Origin: Siphonodentalium dalli
Taxonomy: Eukaryota; Mollusca; Scaphopoda; Gadilida; Siphonodentaliidae
Direction: 5' to 3'
Length of the DNA: 64,000 nt
Assembly (NCBI GenBank): GCA_032622095.1
Contig: CP136061.1
Span: 67,213,127 to 67,277,126 of the forward strand
The notes under the pieces were generated by a model. The model was not told where the DNA came from. It saw only the letters and a list, made by a program, of their open reading frames with translations, and made no database searches. The translations under genes were made by a program, and so were the position numbers. Below are positions 1 through 10,713 of the stretch, in pieces. Within the stretch, counting starts at the first letter, position 1. Each line of letters starts with the position of its first letter.

Positions 1-213
1 TGTGACTATATATGATGAAAATGAATGTTAATAAAAACTTTGGCACTCTGCCTATATATCCCTAGAAATGTGATTATGTTGACACATTTCTTGATTAATG
101 ACACTTATATGATAAATTCAAATAGTATCGTTATCTCATTATGCACTGTTCTATTCAAATATCGCGCAATAAATTATGATAATGCAGAATAATCAGCTAT
201 TTGGTTGCTCAAT

Positions 214-409
214 TGATAATTTAGGGGGGTGGGTGTCCAAAACTGACCGGAAAAAAATTCCTGAAACGGAAAAAAAAAGGGTGGGTGTCCAAAATTGCCT
301 GGAAAAAAAGGCCGGAAACGGAAGAAATTGGGTGGGTGGGTCCCCCGAGGCCGGAAAAAATTTAAATGATCATACGTGCCTGGAATTTTTTTCCGACCCC
401 CCCCCCTGA
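214..409. repeat. G-run dispersed repeat, copy 1
   Basis: Several imperfect units each begin with GGGTGGGTGTCC and continue into purine-rich AAAACTG..GGAAAAAA, then close with a run of Cs near 400. The same units recur at 1186-1362, in reverse orientation at 1852-2012, and as a fragment at 2326-2410. Reading frames here are low-complexity by-products and not proteins. The family is not recognised. Confidence 0.7.
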
Positions 410-410
410 A

Positions 411-1185
411 ATAGATGGAATTAATCCAAAATCGAACTGATTCCGATTCACATCGGCAATACAATTTCTGCACAACAAACAGAGAGACCTCGTGGTTCAA
501 TAAAATACTGTCGCTAACTCAGAATGCACATGCTTCAAATGTGCGTAATATATCAGATAATTTATTTCAAATATATCAACTTACTTGCTTGTGTACTATT
601 AGCAATGTGGCATTACATTTTTGTCACTTATTGACACAAAATCGTTATTTGAACAGTGATTGGAGCATTAAAAGGCTCCATATTAAATCTCAGAGCATCT
701 AATTTTCAGGGGGAGGCCTGACCCCCTCCCGTACTCTCCCCCTCAGTCCTTCGAGATATGCCTTCGGAATCTCCTGCTGGGATACTACTCGCCTCGACAT
801 TTTGTAGGAGAGTTACTCGCCTAGAATGATTTTAAGGGGTACTCCTCATTGCTCACCAGTGATTTCCCACACGGAGAGGACTGGAACATATTTAATCAAA
901 TTGATGGTGTTTTTACTTTACACATGCACATATTTTAATCTATTGCTAATAAGGGGCACAACTATCTTGTTAAAGTGGGTATTTTACCTTTATAACCATA
1001 AATATTTGGGTTTTTAAAGGTTTTGTCACTGGTTTTGTTGGCATATTTTTCAGCCATGTGCTTTGTTTCTTTATTTTTTGTGGGTGTACTTGATCAGCGT
1101 TCTCTCAGTTCTGGTGCAGACACAATGAGAGACCCTTACCCTGCCAACAACACATTATTTAGTGGAATTTAAAAGATTTTCATCA
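411..1185. other. Unassigned intergenic sequence
   Basis: No gene, exon or repeat is recognisable. A C-rich patch near 715-750 is the only compositional feature. Short open frames lack codon bias or motifs. Confidence 0.5.
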
Positions 1186-1362
1186 ATTTTGGGGGTGGGT
1201 GTCCCAGACCTGGGTGGAAAAAAACTTACGTTCCCGGGTGGGTGTCCCAGACTTGGGTGGAAAAAACTTACGCTCCCGGGGTGGTGGGTCCACAAAACTG
1301 AAAAACACAAAATTTCCACCTTGTATCCGTAATTTTTTCCCTGAGCCCCCCCTGTATATAGG
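1186..1362. repeat. G-run dispersed repeat, copy 2
   Basis: Two units of GGGTGGGTGTCCCAGAC followed by TGGGTGGAAAAA and a ..TTACG(T/C)TCCCGGG.. segment, same orientation as the copy at 214-409. It ends in a C run near 1345. Confidence 0.65.
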
Positions 1363-1850
1363 GCAAAGTTATGGAAGAATAGTGTAATTGCATGTAAATT
1401 GATCCAATAGGTATTGTTATTATCGGCAAATCTGAAAAATCGTGACATTAAGGTACCGACGGGATCCGGTTCATTGAAACATCAGCAATACAACCACCGC
1501 CAAGCAGCCAGTAAAGTCCAGTTTCCATCAATCGAATATTTTGCATTAGCAAGAAGTAACGATGACGCGTCAAGTAACGTTGGACGCGCTTCAGAAATCA
1601 ACATTTAATATAACCACGGACGCGAATATTCCGACAAACAATTTATTTAGAAAGATGATGTTCTGATTGTATAATAATCACATGTTTGTGTTTTACCTTT
1701 ATTTGTCGCATTGTTAACCTTCGGTTTCATTGCAAATTTTAAAGTGACGAAACGTTGTCAGAAGACTTGGTGCTTCCTCTTGCCATTACTGTTTTTTTTA
1801 AACAACTGAGAGTGTACATGACTGTAACACGATCTAGCGATTGGCACGTG
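1363..1850. other. Unassigned intergenic sequence
   Basis: Nothing supported. The open frames at 1414-1608 and 1755-1988 show no domain or splice context. Confidence 0.45.
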
Positions 1851-1851
1851 G

Positions 1852-2012
1852 TTCGGGGGGGGGGGGGGGTCGGAAAAAAATTTCAGGCACGTATGGCATT
1901 TTTTCCCTTTCGATCATTTTTTGTACCCACCCACCCCCACCGCCAATTTTGTTTCCGTTTTCGGCAGTTTTTTCCGACCATTTTTTGACACCCACCCCCC
2001 CCCTTTTAACAC
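1852..2012 (-). repeat. G-run dispersed repeat, inverted copy
   Basis: Starts with a run of 15 or more Gs and ends in a C run. Its reverse complement carries the same GTGGGTGT..AAAAAATGG..CGGAAAA units as the block at 214-409, so the two are in inverted orientation about 1.5 kb apart. Confidence 0.65.
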
Positions 2013-2127
2013 TAAAACAGAGATTTGCGGGGGGAAATTCACTGTAAACAGCTGTATATGAATTTCTGTGCATACTATTTATCATGGATGTTAACATGGA
2101 CATGTAAATAGGAATGAGTCATTTTTA

Positions 2128-2200
2128 GGTCATTCGGCCAAAAAAACATGGCTGCCAGCGGCCATCTTGGATTTCAAAATTTGCAACAAAATACAACATG
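2128..2200 (-). repeat. Fragment of the Helentron-like repeat unit
   Basis: The reverse complement contains 'ATCCAAGATGGCCGCTGGC', the 'CATGTTTTTTTGGCCGAATG' segment and 'AAAATGACTCATTCC', the core of the tandem unit found at 6480-7180 and 14510-15620. Only a piece of one unit remains. Confidence 0.7.
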
Positions 2201-2325
2201 ATTACTGCCTGCAGTCAGTTTACAGTTAGAATTACATTATTTCTCTCATTCAATGTGGGTTTGAAGCCCAACTCATTGCCAAAACACTAAAAAACAAGCA
2301 GGAATTTTGTTTTTTAGTTGCGGAA

Positions 2326-2410
2326 AAAATTGCTTGTTGGTGGCTTTGATCACCCACCCACCCCGGCATACGTGCCGGAATTTTTTTTTTCACCCCCCCC
2401 CCCCCCTGCG
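2326..2410. repeat. G/C-run dispersed repeat fragment
   Basis: Contains CACCCACCCACCCC, then GGCATACGTGCCGGAATTTT and a 14-C run. The ATACGTGCC(T/G)GGAATTTTTTT segment matches the right end of the repeat at 214-409. Confidence 0.55.
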
Positions 2411-2515
2411 TGGTTGGGGGAATTCTCAGACCGTATCCGTCGTCGAGAAGATATCACTCAAGCTAATATGAGACCCTTATGCAAGTTTCACGTCTGTAGA
2501 AATCACTAACCCATG

Positions 2516-2793
2516 TAACAAGCCTCGGTGGCTCAGTCGGTTAGGGGGATAACCACAAGCCGTCTCGATCGCCCCCCCCAGCGCTGATGATGAGGGTTCA
2601 AATCCAGATGTTTCCATCATGGAATTTGTAACTCGAAATCGTTATCTGTTGGAGTTGCCAGTTGCTCGTCGATGGCCGGTGGTTTGCCACACATGCCCGA
2701 CGAGTTTATCAGTTATTCCTCCACCACTAAATCCAGCAATGCCGTGATATGGCCTTAGTTGCTGAAAGCAACATTAAACCCCAATCAATTAAT
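2516..2793 (+). repeat. tRNA-derived SINE
   Basis: The 5' part carries a pol III A-box-like GTGGCTCAGTCGGTTAGG and a B box GGGTTCAAATCC about 55 bp further on. The body then runs to ATTAAACCCCAATCAATTAATC, a short repetitive 3' tail. Flanks CTAACCCATG at 2506-2515 and 2794-2803 are an exact 10-bp target-site duplication, marking a retroposed copy. The head cannot fold as a tRNA gene because it is interrupted by a C run. The 3' body looks like conserved mollusc/metazoan SINE cores, which is inference from memory. Confidence 0.85.
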
Positions 2794-2803
2794 CTAACCC
2801 ATG

Positions 2804-4116
2804 CATGTCAACACTCGTGTTGTGTTACTTAAACAGTTAATTTGTTGAACATTTCAGGCCTTATAAAATCCAGGATAATTTGTCAATTTCAGACCAATAA
2901 TAAGTTAAGATTATTCCAACGACTTGGGTTTCCGAAAAATAAATTACACTTTCAAACACAGGACTGAACTATAGCCACCTTTTTAAAATGTCCAAACCAT
3001 ATAGAAGACTTATTAAGTTAACCATTTATTATAACCAGTGTGAAATTTTGAGATATTAGAATGGAAACTTCCATGGGGTCGCAGATGAAATTGTCTGCAG
3101 TCTAACTTCATTCTTATTCTGCAGGAATGGACGAGAAAGCACATAAGCCATTCCGATGTTCCATGCACGTGTCAACTGCATTCACCGCATTGGCTGACAC
3201 CTTCCATGTGCATGTTTATTACATTTTACCAAACTTATATCGCCGACTGACTGGCCACAAATAAATGTTTATAGCTTTGCGTGAACTCAGGCTGAGGAAC
3301 ATTTCCAACGGGCATCGGGGAATACAACCTTCTATACTCGACATCGTCCGTTGGTTCCAGTGCTCAAAATATCGCAGATGAGATATCCAGACACCTCACT
3401 GCAATTATGACAGGCTGGCTACCGTCTATTTCATGGGAAATTGTTGAGTTTCATGTCGGGGTGTAGGGGGTCTTGGTGCCTTTTAAACAACCCTGATGAC
3501 AGAGGATGTTTCACCACTTGATTCGAAGATAAGCTTTGCAGTCCCGAGTCGTCAAAATCCTGACCCAAAAGTCGCCATTTTGGAATAGTTAAATTACTAA
3601 AATAAGAGCATTAGGTTCCTTGTATCATGCCTATATACATTTTGGAGTAAATGTGAGATAAGATATGTTTTAATCTATTGTGGTTCTCTTCATACCACCC
3701 CATTCCTGACGCCGACGGTGCCACTTTGACAACTTTGAATAATGCACGCTATGGGATTCCCAGTCTAAGTTAACTATGTGTACCGACACACACGAATAGT
3801 TGACCTGATTACTTGTAGACTTTCTATTTCCCAAAAGAACTCACCTGATTAATGGCACCAAGATAAATACGTCCAATCAAAACGATTAAAATCAAAATCG
3901 CGCCATGTGACGTAATTTGGGGAAGATCGCAAGCGTTCCTAGAAAATTTGGCGGACCGTATACTATATACATGTATAGACTCAGTAACAATATGAATAGG
4001 AGTGTATATTTATACAGACTGTCGGATTCCGTGCATAAGGTTGGTCTTTATCTATGTGTGTTAGAACCGACCACAAGCAGTTGCGCCCCTTGCCAAACCA
4101 TAATCCTTGATATGAA
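2804..4116. other. Unassigned intergenic sequence
   Basis: About 1.3 kb without recognisable repeats, exons or RNA genes. A possible 3' splice-site-like CTGCAG at 3120-3125 precedes an open segment, but it has no protein motif. The open frame at 3917-4270 runs into the neighbouring C-run repeat. Confidence 0.45.
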
Positions 4117-4667
4117 CAGAGACGTGGCTAGAGGGTTTCCGTTCGGGGGGTGTCCACCTTGGGAAATTCCAACTGCACCCCCCCCCCCCTTGAATCGGAA
4201 ACAGACCAAACACAAGTTTTGCATAATTCCATTTGCACCTCCCCCCTTGTACCTCAGTGCTCAGGCCTAATTTCCTATTTATTCATAAGCCATGGTTCTA
4301 TATTCCCGGTATGAGAACATTCAGATATTTTAACCTGAAATTGCAAAAAACATCTAGTGGTCTAATTCCAGACAAATGCACACAGCTACGGACAAGAAAC
4401 CAGGACCAGAAAATTTCCAACTGACGACCATTTCTGTCCAAATTTTTTACCAAAAATAGGAACATATGCAAATATTGACCCAAAAACAATAAATTCCCCC
4501 CCATAAATTGTTTGTAAATCAAACTACAATAACATTTTCAACCTATTGTTGGTGTGAAATTTCCAACTAATGTTTTGGCAGGTATGAAATTTCCAACTGT
4601 TTAAAATTTTGACCAAAGTTGGAGGTTGAGACACCCCCCCCCCCCAAACCACGTCGCCACGTCTCTG
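4117..4667. mobile_element. Non-autonomous element with 12-bp perfect TIR
   Basis: Ends CAGAGACGTGGC (4117-4128) and GCCACGTCTCTG (4656-4667) are perfect inverted repeats. The interior contains repeated AAATTCCAACTG segments and C runs, giving a tandem look. ATGAACA occurs at both flanks but offset, so a clean target duplication cannot be defined. CA.G ends are compatible with a hAT-like origin. There is no coding capacity. Confidence 0.6.
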
Positions 4668-4811
4668 CATGAACATCGAATTCAGGGAAGTTGTTTTTTT
4701 TTTGACTGAAATGGATATTTGTTAGATGTGGATGCAAATGTTAAACAAAGGTGAGACATTTCTAAGAGTAAAGTTCTAATTACCAATTGGACACTCAAGG
4801 GGCGGGGGCTA

Positions 4812-5382
4812 ATGGAATTTGAGAAAGCTGTAGGAGAGTTTGGTCTGGTTCAAGTGGAAACAGTTGGGAAAACCGAGGCGGACATCAGGACATGCAGCCC
4901 CCGCTCCAGCGGAAACGATCTGGACACGCACCATATGTTATATGGTCTATTCTATGGTGTCCTGTTTACGCCACATATTTTTTTCGCTTGCTTCATTTCG
5001 TTTTTTTCGCTTGCTTCGTTTGGTTTCTTTGCTTCCTTCGTGCGACATTTTTTTTCTTCGCTTTCAGCGGTTCCTTCGGGAAGTATTCGAAGGAAGCGAA
5101 GGAACAGCCGAAACACAACAACAACAACCAAGACAAAAGTTTTTCTTGGTTCTTGTTTTGTTGGGTTTCGGTGGTTCGTTCGCTTGCTTCTGATACTTCA
5201 AGAAGCATGCGAAGGAACCTCTGAATGCGAAACACCAAACGAAGCAAGCGAAATAACAATGATGTTTTTTCTCTTTCGTCATTTGATTTTTTCACTTCCT
5301 TCGGTTCCTTTCGTGGCGATGGAAACAAAATAATTGAGAATATTTTGCTTTGCCGCGAAGGAACTGAAGCAAGCAGAATCAC
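4812..5382. repeat. GAAGGAA/TTCCTTC palindromic low-complexity block
   Basis: CTTCCTTCG and GCTTGCTTCG strings dominate 4980-5080, and their complements (CGAAGGAAGCGAAGGAA) appear at 5085-5105, 5210-5250 and 5355-5375. A CAACAACAACAACCAAGAC stretch faces TTGTTTTGTTGGGT. The strand therefore folds into nested hairpins and is open in four frames at once. None of those frames has protein features. Confidence 0.65.
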
Positions 5383-5434
5383 GATCGGCAGATGTTTAAC
5401 CCATCCCTTGGCGATAGTAAACTAGAGGTGTGAC

Positions 5435-6020
5435 TGTCCCAATGGGACTAAGGATACCCCCCCCGTGTTTTTAAAATAAGATGTTTCACATGTCAGTAAA
5501 CATATAGTTAAAATAATAATATAACAGTTCCCATTGCAGGTGCACAACCCTAACCCTAATCTTAAACCTATTACCGAAAAATGTAGGAATAAAAGCTCGG
5601 ACAAAATTATGCATGTTGCGAAAATGTTCTAAGTCGAAAAGGGGAATAACTCCACAAAAAAAAGTCGACAGACATCATAATCGCAGGTGCACAGGTTCCC
5701 ATGGTACTAAATATCAGTGCCAAGATTAAAAAACATTGACCTAAAAATGTAGGAATAAAAGCTCGGACAAAATTATGCATGTTGCAAAAAAAATTTCTAA
5801 GTCGAAAAAGTGGGGATAACTCCACCAAAAAAAGTCCGACAGACCTCATAATCGCAGGTGCACAGGTTCCCATGGTGGTTGATGTCTGTGCCAAGTTTCA
5901 CGGAAATTGATCAAAAATCGACTGAGAAAATCTCCGGACAAATTTGTGTCCACGGACGGATGACGGACGGACAAGCTGATTCCAGTATACCCCCACTAAC
6001 TTCATTGCGGAGGGTATAAT
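5435..6020. repeat. Tandem 'GGATAACTCC' repeat element, copy 1
   Basis: Two imperfect units of about 165 bp each contain CTCGGACAAAATTATGCATG, TTCTAAGTCGAAAA, GATAACTCCAC and CGCAGGTGCACAGGTTCCC. The element ends with a run of GGACGGATGACGGACGGAC and CCCCCACTAACTTCATTGCG. A second copy with the same unit order and the same ends is at 32880-33385. Reverse-strand frames inside are repeat artefacts. Confidence 0.8.
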
Positions 6021-6134
6021 TACTATGATCGGAATCATAAATTAGAGTTTTAATGAGTTATACAGTTTTCTGTTATATACTATTATAGACAAATGTACAT
6101 AACGCAACTTATTAGAATTTATGGGTCACTTGCA

Positions 6135-6200
6135 TATATATAAGAGATTGCACTGACACAGGATGTGTAATGCTGCACCAGCGCAGCATTGGATTATCGC
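6135..6200 (+). repeat. Fragment of the TTAA-hairpin family
   Basis: Reads TATATAAGAGATTGCACTGACACAGG then TGCTGCACCAGCGCAG, the right half of the hairpin elements at 13751-13990 and 48677-48928. The terminal repeat is missing. Confidence 0.6.
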
Positions 6201-6329
6201 GCCATGCGTAAAGTGTCTATGGACAGACAGAGATGGCCAGACAGACGGACAGACACAGACGGACGAACGACGAGTGGTCAATCCGGACGTCGACACTATG
6301 TTTACCGTACGGTATGGGTAAACATAAAA

Positions 6330-7180
6330 ATGAAAGTGTCAATGACACTGTAGCTCAACTTGGAAAGGGAATAATTTCATGTGTTACAGTCAATGGAGCG
6401 ATTAGGATTGCGGAACGTTAAAATATCTAAGTAATACTAGATTATCAACATGAAGAGATATATATATATAAAGTAAAACCCAAGATGGTTGCTGGCGGCT
6501 GTTTTTGAATGAAATTCAAAAACATTTGATAGCTTCCATCTAGTAGAACAATATCAAGATTAATATGAAGTTTGGTGATGGTCGCCTGAGGGAAGTGGAC
6601 TGTAGGGTGTGCCAAAGGATTTAGTCATGCAAGAGTAAAATCAAAGATGGCGGACATGTTTTTTAGCCGAATGACCCCAAAAATGACTCGTTTCCCATCT
6701 ATATATCAATGTTAACAACCATGACAAATTCCATAATGATCGGACCAAAGCTACGACTTGTAGCCCGTGCCAAAGAATTTAGTCATGCAATGAGTAAAAT
6801 CCAAGATGGCTGCCAGCAGCCATGTTTTATGGCCGAATGAACCCAAAATGACTCGTTCCCATCTACATGTCAATATTAACATCCATACAAATTTCATGAT
6901 GATCAGGCGAACAATTCGACGTGCAGCCCTTGCTAATGGATTGAATTTTTAAATCCAAAATGGCCACTGGCGGCCATGTTTTTTTTGCCGAATAACCCTA
7001 AAATGACTCGTTCCCATCTACATTTCAATGCCCATGACATATTTCATAATGATCCGACCAAATGTATGACCTGTAGCCCGTGCCAAAGGATTTAGTCATG
7101 CAAAGATGGCAGCCATGTTTTATGGCCGAATTACCCCAAAATGACTCGGTCCCATCTAAATGTCAAAATTAACATCCATC
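6330..7180 (+). repeat. Helentron-like non-autonomous element, copy 1
   Basis: Begins with GTCAATGACACTGTAGCTCA and then carries four or more tandem, diverged units. Each unit has CAAGATGGC(T/C)G, GCCATGTTTT..GGCCGAAT, AAAATGACTCG, CATGACAAATTTCATGATGA and TAGCCCGTGCCAAAGGATTT. The same 5' end, internal units and a 3' end AAGTTGAGCTAA recur elsewhere in the window. The TAGCTCAACTT start and AAGTTGAGCTA end are inverted to one another. The architecture resembles Helentron-associated elements, which is inference. Confidence 0.7.
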
Positions 7181-7682
7181 CGTCATTACCAATTTTCGAG
7201 TCCAGTTACTTTCCCACAAAAAAATCGACACATCCTTGTTACTACCAAAGTTGCTGGCTGCATGAATAAAAGTCTATTTACTTGCATGTATATATAGCGA
7301 TCCTGAATTTTTTTACGGTGTGTTATATAGTTGAACGTTATACACATCATCCAGCACACCAGATATAGGGAGGGAGTTCGTGTTTCTGACTTATCTTTAG
7401 TTATTTGAACGTATTTTCTTTGATAAATCAAAACCTCGAGTCATAGTTTAGTGTCACAAATGATGCTATAATATCTAATCTAACATGACATAACAAGTTG
7501 TAATTGGAGAACCGTCTTTTTGATAACGGCAATCATTCAACAGAATCGTCTTCCTCGTTACAGGGATGAATAGTGTGCTTTTTAATCGACAATTTCACAC
7601 CAACTCTAAGTTGGGCTAGTTTTTATGAGAATTCATAAGGGATGTATAACTAATGTATTTATTTAAACAAAATGTTTTTCAG
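7181..7682. other. Sequence upstream of the receptor exon
   Basis: Nothing gene-like was found. It ends in a 3' splice site, a T-rich tract followed by AG at 7681-7682. Upstream receptor exons encoding the start of the ligand-binding domain are not visible in 1-7680. Confidence 0.5.
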
Positions 7683-8215
7683 GGTGCATCAACTGGATAT
7701 CATAAATAATGAACACGTGCCGATATTATGTGTTTCTGGTGGCATCTGTTTTTGGAATCCACCGCAGGTTACTGATTCATCGTGCGAGCTTGATGTGACC
7801 TTTTATCCATGTGATCGACAGACATGTTCAATTGACCTCATAACATGGGCATACACAGCGTTCCAAGTAGACTTGACTCCAAATGATGATGGAAGTCACC
7901 TGGCATACTTCACAGAAAATGCTGAATGGCGCATCTTAAGCCACGAATTGGTAAAAGAAGATCAAGAAAAGAAAGGAAAGCCGTATGCTCAGCTAAAAGC
8001 TCAATTCACGATGCAAAGGAGGCCTACCTATCATATTTTCAGCATTGTCATCCCGACCGTTGTCATGGCGTTCCTGAGTACATTTGTGTTTCTGCTGCCC
8101 GCTGATTCCGGTGAGAAGATTGGGTTCATTATCACGATGTTTCTTGCATACGCAGTTCTGCTAACTTTAGTGCAAGACCAGCTACCTTCTGCGGCGAAAA
8201 GCCTGTACTTTATAA
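7683..8215 (+). CDS. Cys-loop (nicotinic-receptor-like) channel subunit, exon with Cys-loop, M1 and M2
   Basis: This exon encodes the second half of the extracellular ligand-binding domain, M1, M2 and the entry to M3 of a pentameric ligand-gated ion channel. Two cysteines separated by exactly 13 residues with DVTFYP between them form the signature Cys-loop. A W-x-P-P motif precedes it and a GEK..LP M2 segment follows. The GEK at the start of M2 is typical of cation-selective members. Loop C lacks the vicinal CC of alpha subunits, and the usual FPFD of the Cys-loop is YPCD, so this is a divergent non-alpha-type subunit. The acceptor is TTTTTCAG at 7675-7682. The donor is GTATGT after 8215, leaving phase 1, and this fits the 9943 exon exactly. 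Earlier exons are not found in the window. Confidence 0.9.
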
Positions 8216-8269
8216 GTATGTCCTTTTTGACAAAACAATCTATACTAATAAAACTCAATTTTGTTGTTT

Positions 8270-9020
8270 GTCAGCTTATAGGCGACCCAACGGCTCGACC
8301 ATTGGAGTTGAACATTTGTATATTGGGGAGTGTTATTAGATATGGCCATTTACCTCTGATGTCTTAAAAGGGCACTAATAATTATTTTGACAAGAGACGA
8401 CCAAACGGCTGGACCATCGGAGCTGAAAATTTGTACATATGGGTAATTTGGTACAGGTAATCTTATTAGTTAGACCCCTGTTGAACTCAGATTTCTTGAA
8501 ATGCCACTAATAATTAATTTAACTAAATTATTAATTAAATACTCAAAATGGTTGCAATCTAGTAAGTGAAAATTGAAACACTGGGATAAATAGACCTGTA
8601 GAGTGTCATGGGATAGATGTCATTGAACTGAGATGACTTAAAGGGGCAAATAGAAAAAAGAGCATGCCATCAGGTTAGATATCTGGGAAAATTGGTAAAA
8701 TTTGGTCACATGACCAGGGGAATGTCATGGCACATTTGACCTCAGATGACTTAGAGGGAGACTAATAAATTATTTGATCAATAAAGAGCTTTATTATATG
8801 CACAACAAATGTGGGAAAATTGCTGCACAAAACTAAAATGTCACGGGACAGTGTTGTTGACCTCGAATGACTTAAATAGACTCACTGATAATTACCAACA
8901 AAGAGCGTTTATTATCAACTTAAAAGAGATATAACTATATTCGGAGTCATGCACTAGGTGCTCTTTACTCCAGATGACTAACAATTATTTAAAATGACTT
9001 GAAGGGCCACTGACAGTTTG
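8270..9020. repeat. Degenerate tandem repeat in receptor intron
   Basis: Six or so diverged units of roughly 110-130 bp share 'GACCTCAGATGACTTAAAG', 'CCACTAATAATTA' and 'GGAGCTGAAAATTTGT'-like phrases. Spacing is irregular and copies are old. Confidence 0.5.
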
Positions 9021-9132
9021 TGCATTCTTCACCAGAGCAACACTGGGAACCCCAGCTTGCTAATAATATAACTTCAAATTAAGCTAAGCCAAAAGTAATT
9101 GTTTGCTCTTGTTGATATTGTTATCTAAAAGT

Positions 9133-9316
9133 CAAGCCTTGAAATAGGGTGTCTGTCATTTGCAGAATGAGGTCCCCAGAGGGTGAATTTAGTGATGCTA
9201 ACCCGCATAGCGGGCTAGCATCACCAAATTCACCCTCTGGGAACATCATCCTGCTTACACCTCAGAATGGGGACCCCATTCTGCAAATGACAGACACCCT
9301 ATTTCAAGGCTTGCTA
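9133..9316. mobile_element. Palindromic MITE (GAATGAGGTCC family), receptor intron copy
   Basis: Outer arms CAAGCCTTGAAATAGGGTGT face their complement at the right end. Inside, CATTTGCAGAATGAGGTCCC and GAGGGTGAATTTAGTGATGC pair with the right half around a GCATAGCGGGC centre. The right arm has an extra segment with AGAATGGGGACC. Related copies are at 12718-12946, 43530-43985 and 57041-57481. Confidence 0.85.
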
Positions 9317-9942
9317 AAAGTAATTTATTTATTGGTTTGTTGGTTCAAATAGATTATCTGTGCTAGGGCAATTGTCATGACTGATTTTGCAAGTGGTGCG
9401 TCAAAACTTTGCTTTAACTTCTCTAGGAATTAATGAGTGCTTTCTCTAGTTATATGTTCTAGCTTTCACTAAATCAAATTATTTGAAGATGCAATTTAAT
9501 TTTTGGTAGATTCGGTATCTTTTTAAGAACACACCACAACATCAAATGTTGAAATAGGCATTCTCTAAAACACTATAATGATGTTACGAGTAATTTGGTA
9601 TCACCAAATATCTATTTCTATGTTTCCAATATTTACCCAGAAGTAATCAGATCGAATCTATAAAGTTATAAACCCAGTGATATGACTTGGCAACCAGATA
9701 TTAATTTTCAAATCAGTTTTAACTTTTTTTTTTGGGCACCCAAAAGTCAAATAATCATTATTACTATACATGGATGTCATAAACAAATTTGGCATTGAAG
9801 AAAGTTCTTCATGAAAGCATGAAAAATATTTTCCCCATTATTTATTAAATGCTTTAGCAAGTGAGCAGAAAATTGACTTGTAAATAATTGACTACCTTGA
9901 TGTGAAAACGGATGGGTATTCTCAAATGTTGTCTTTTTACAG

Positions 9943-10412
9943 GCATATACTTGACCATCATAACTGTTTTGGCTGCAACATGCGTGGCATTGACAGTACT
10001 GATCCTCAGACTTCACCACATGGATGAGGATGAACCGCCAAAAGGAGCAATCCGCAAGGTCGCTCTCTTCATGGAAAAAATAATGTGTCGAAAATCATCG
10101 GCTGAGAAAAACACCACGATAAAGGTTGCGAACCAAGAGAAAGTTGTGACAGTGTGTCATTGCACATTGAAACAAATCACCTCCAAGCTGGACCTGTTTT
10201 GTTTCCGGTGCAAGAATGCTGTGAATCCAGAACAGGATGCTACGATCCCAGAGAACGTTGCAACTGTGCGTCTCATAACATGGAAAGAAATCGCCTCCAT
10301 AGTGGACATGTTTTGTTTCCGAGTTTTAACCATTGTGACTTTCATGTGTACTGCTGTATTTGTTGGTTTACTTCTGGTTGGCTGGTTCATACATCCTTGG
10401 TTGGTTGATTAG
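9943..10412 (+). CDS. Cys-loop channel subunit, terminal exon with M3, cytoplasmic loop and M4
   Basis: Encodes most of M3 (IYLTIITVLAATCVALTVLI), LRLHHMDEDEPP at the start of the cytoplasmic loop, and a final M4 ending GWFIHPWLVD before TAG. The loop is unusually short for a nicotinic subunit. It contains an in-frame 114-bp (38-residue) tandem duplication: KQITSKLDLFCFRC (near 10170-10212) mirrors KEIASIVDMFCFRV (near 10283-10327), the normal amphipathic helix leading into M4. The acceptor is TTTTTACAG and the phase matches the 7683-8215 exon. A second, decayed copy of this exon follows at 10432. Confidence 0.9.
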
Positions 10413-10431
10413 ATGAGATAATGTTTAAACA

Positions 10432-10713
10432 AAAATATACTTGATCATCATCACTGTTCTGGCTGCAACATGCGTGACATTGACAATACTGATCCTCAGA
10501 CTTCACCACATGGATGAGGATGAACCGCCAAAAGGAGCAACCAGCAAGCTCGCTCGCTTCATGGAAAAACTAATGTGTGCGCCTTCTGACGTGGAAACAG
10601 ACCACTTTCATATTGGACATGGTTTTTGTTTCAGGATTTTAATAATTGTGACATTCCTATGTTCTGCTTCGTTTATTGTATTGGTTCTAATTGGCTGGTT
10701 CATACATCCTTAG
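10432..10713 (+). pseudogene. Tandem duplicate of the receptor's last exon, decayed
   Basis: Starting at ATATACTTGATCATCATCAC the DNA is about 90% identical to the 9945-10085 part of the real exon, including HHMDEDEPPKGA, and resumes in M4 to end GWFIHP plus TAG. The region between is shortened: the 38-residue duplication is absent, and the pre-M4 helix is read out of its original frame (DVETDHFHIGHGFCFR instead of an EIASIVD-like segment). The AG acceptor has been lost (CAAAAATATAC in place of ACAGGCATATAC). It is best read as a non-functional duplicated exon, though a mutually exclusive exon using a cryptic acceptor is not excluded. Confidence 0.85.

Larger units (their letters stand above)
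8216..9942 (+). other. Phase-1 intron of the receptor gene
   Basis: Bounded by GTATGT (8216) and TTTTTACAG (ending 9942). Joining the flanking exons restores a Ser codon and a continuous M3 (..LYFIS|IYLTII..). The intron contains degenerate tandem repeats at 8270-9020 and a hairpin MITE at 9133-9316. Confidence 0.85.

Noticed and set aside
2519-2600. Possible functional tRNA gene
   Set aside because: A and B boxes are present, but the body is interrupted by a C run and cannot form a tRNA. The target duplication and tail mark a SINE.
5540-5565. CCCTAACCCTAATC-like telomere words (also 32900)
   Set aside because: Only two short matches inside a dispersed repeat, with no array.
9133-9316. Regularly spaced palindromes resembling a CRISPR array
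   Set aside because: They are TIR-bearing MITEs in an intron-containing animal genome, with no repeat-spacer periodicity.
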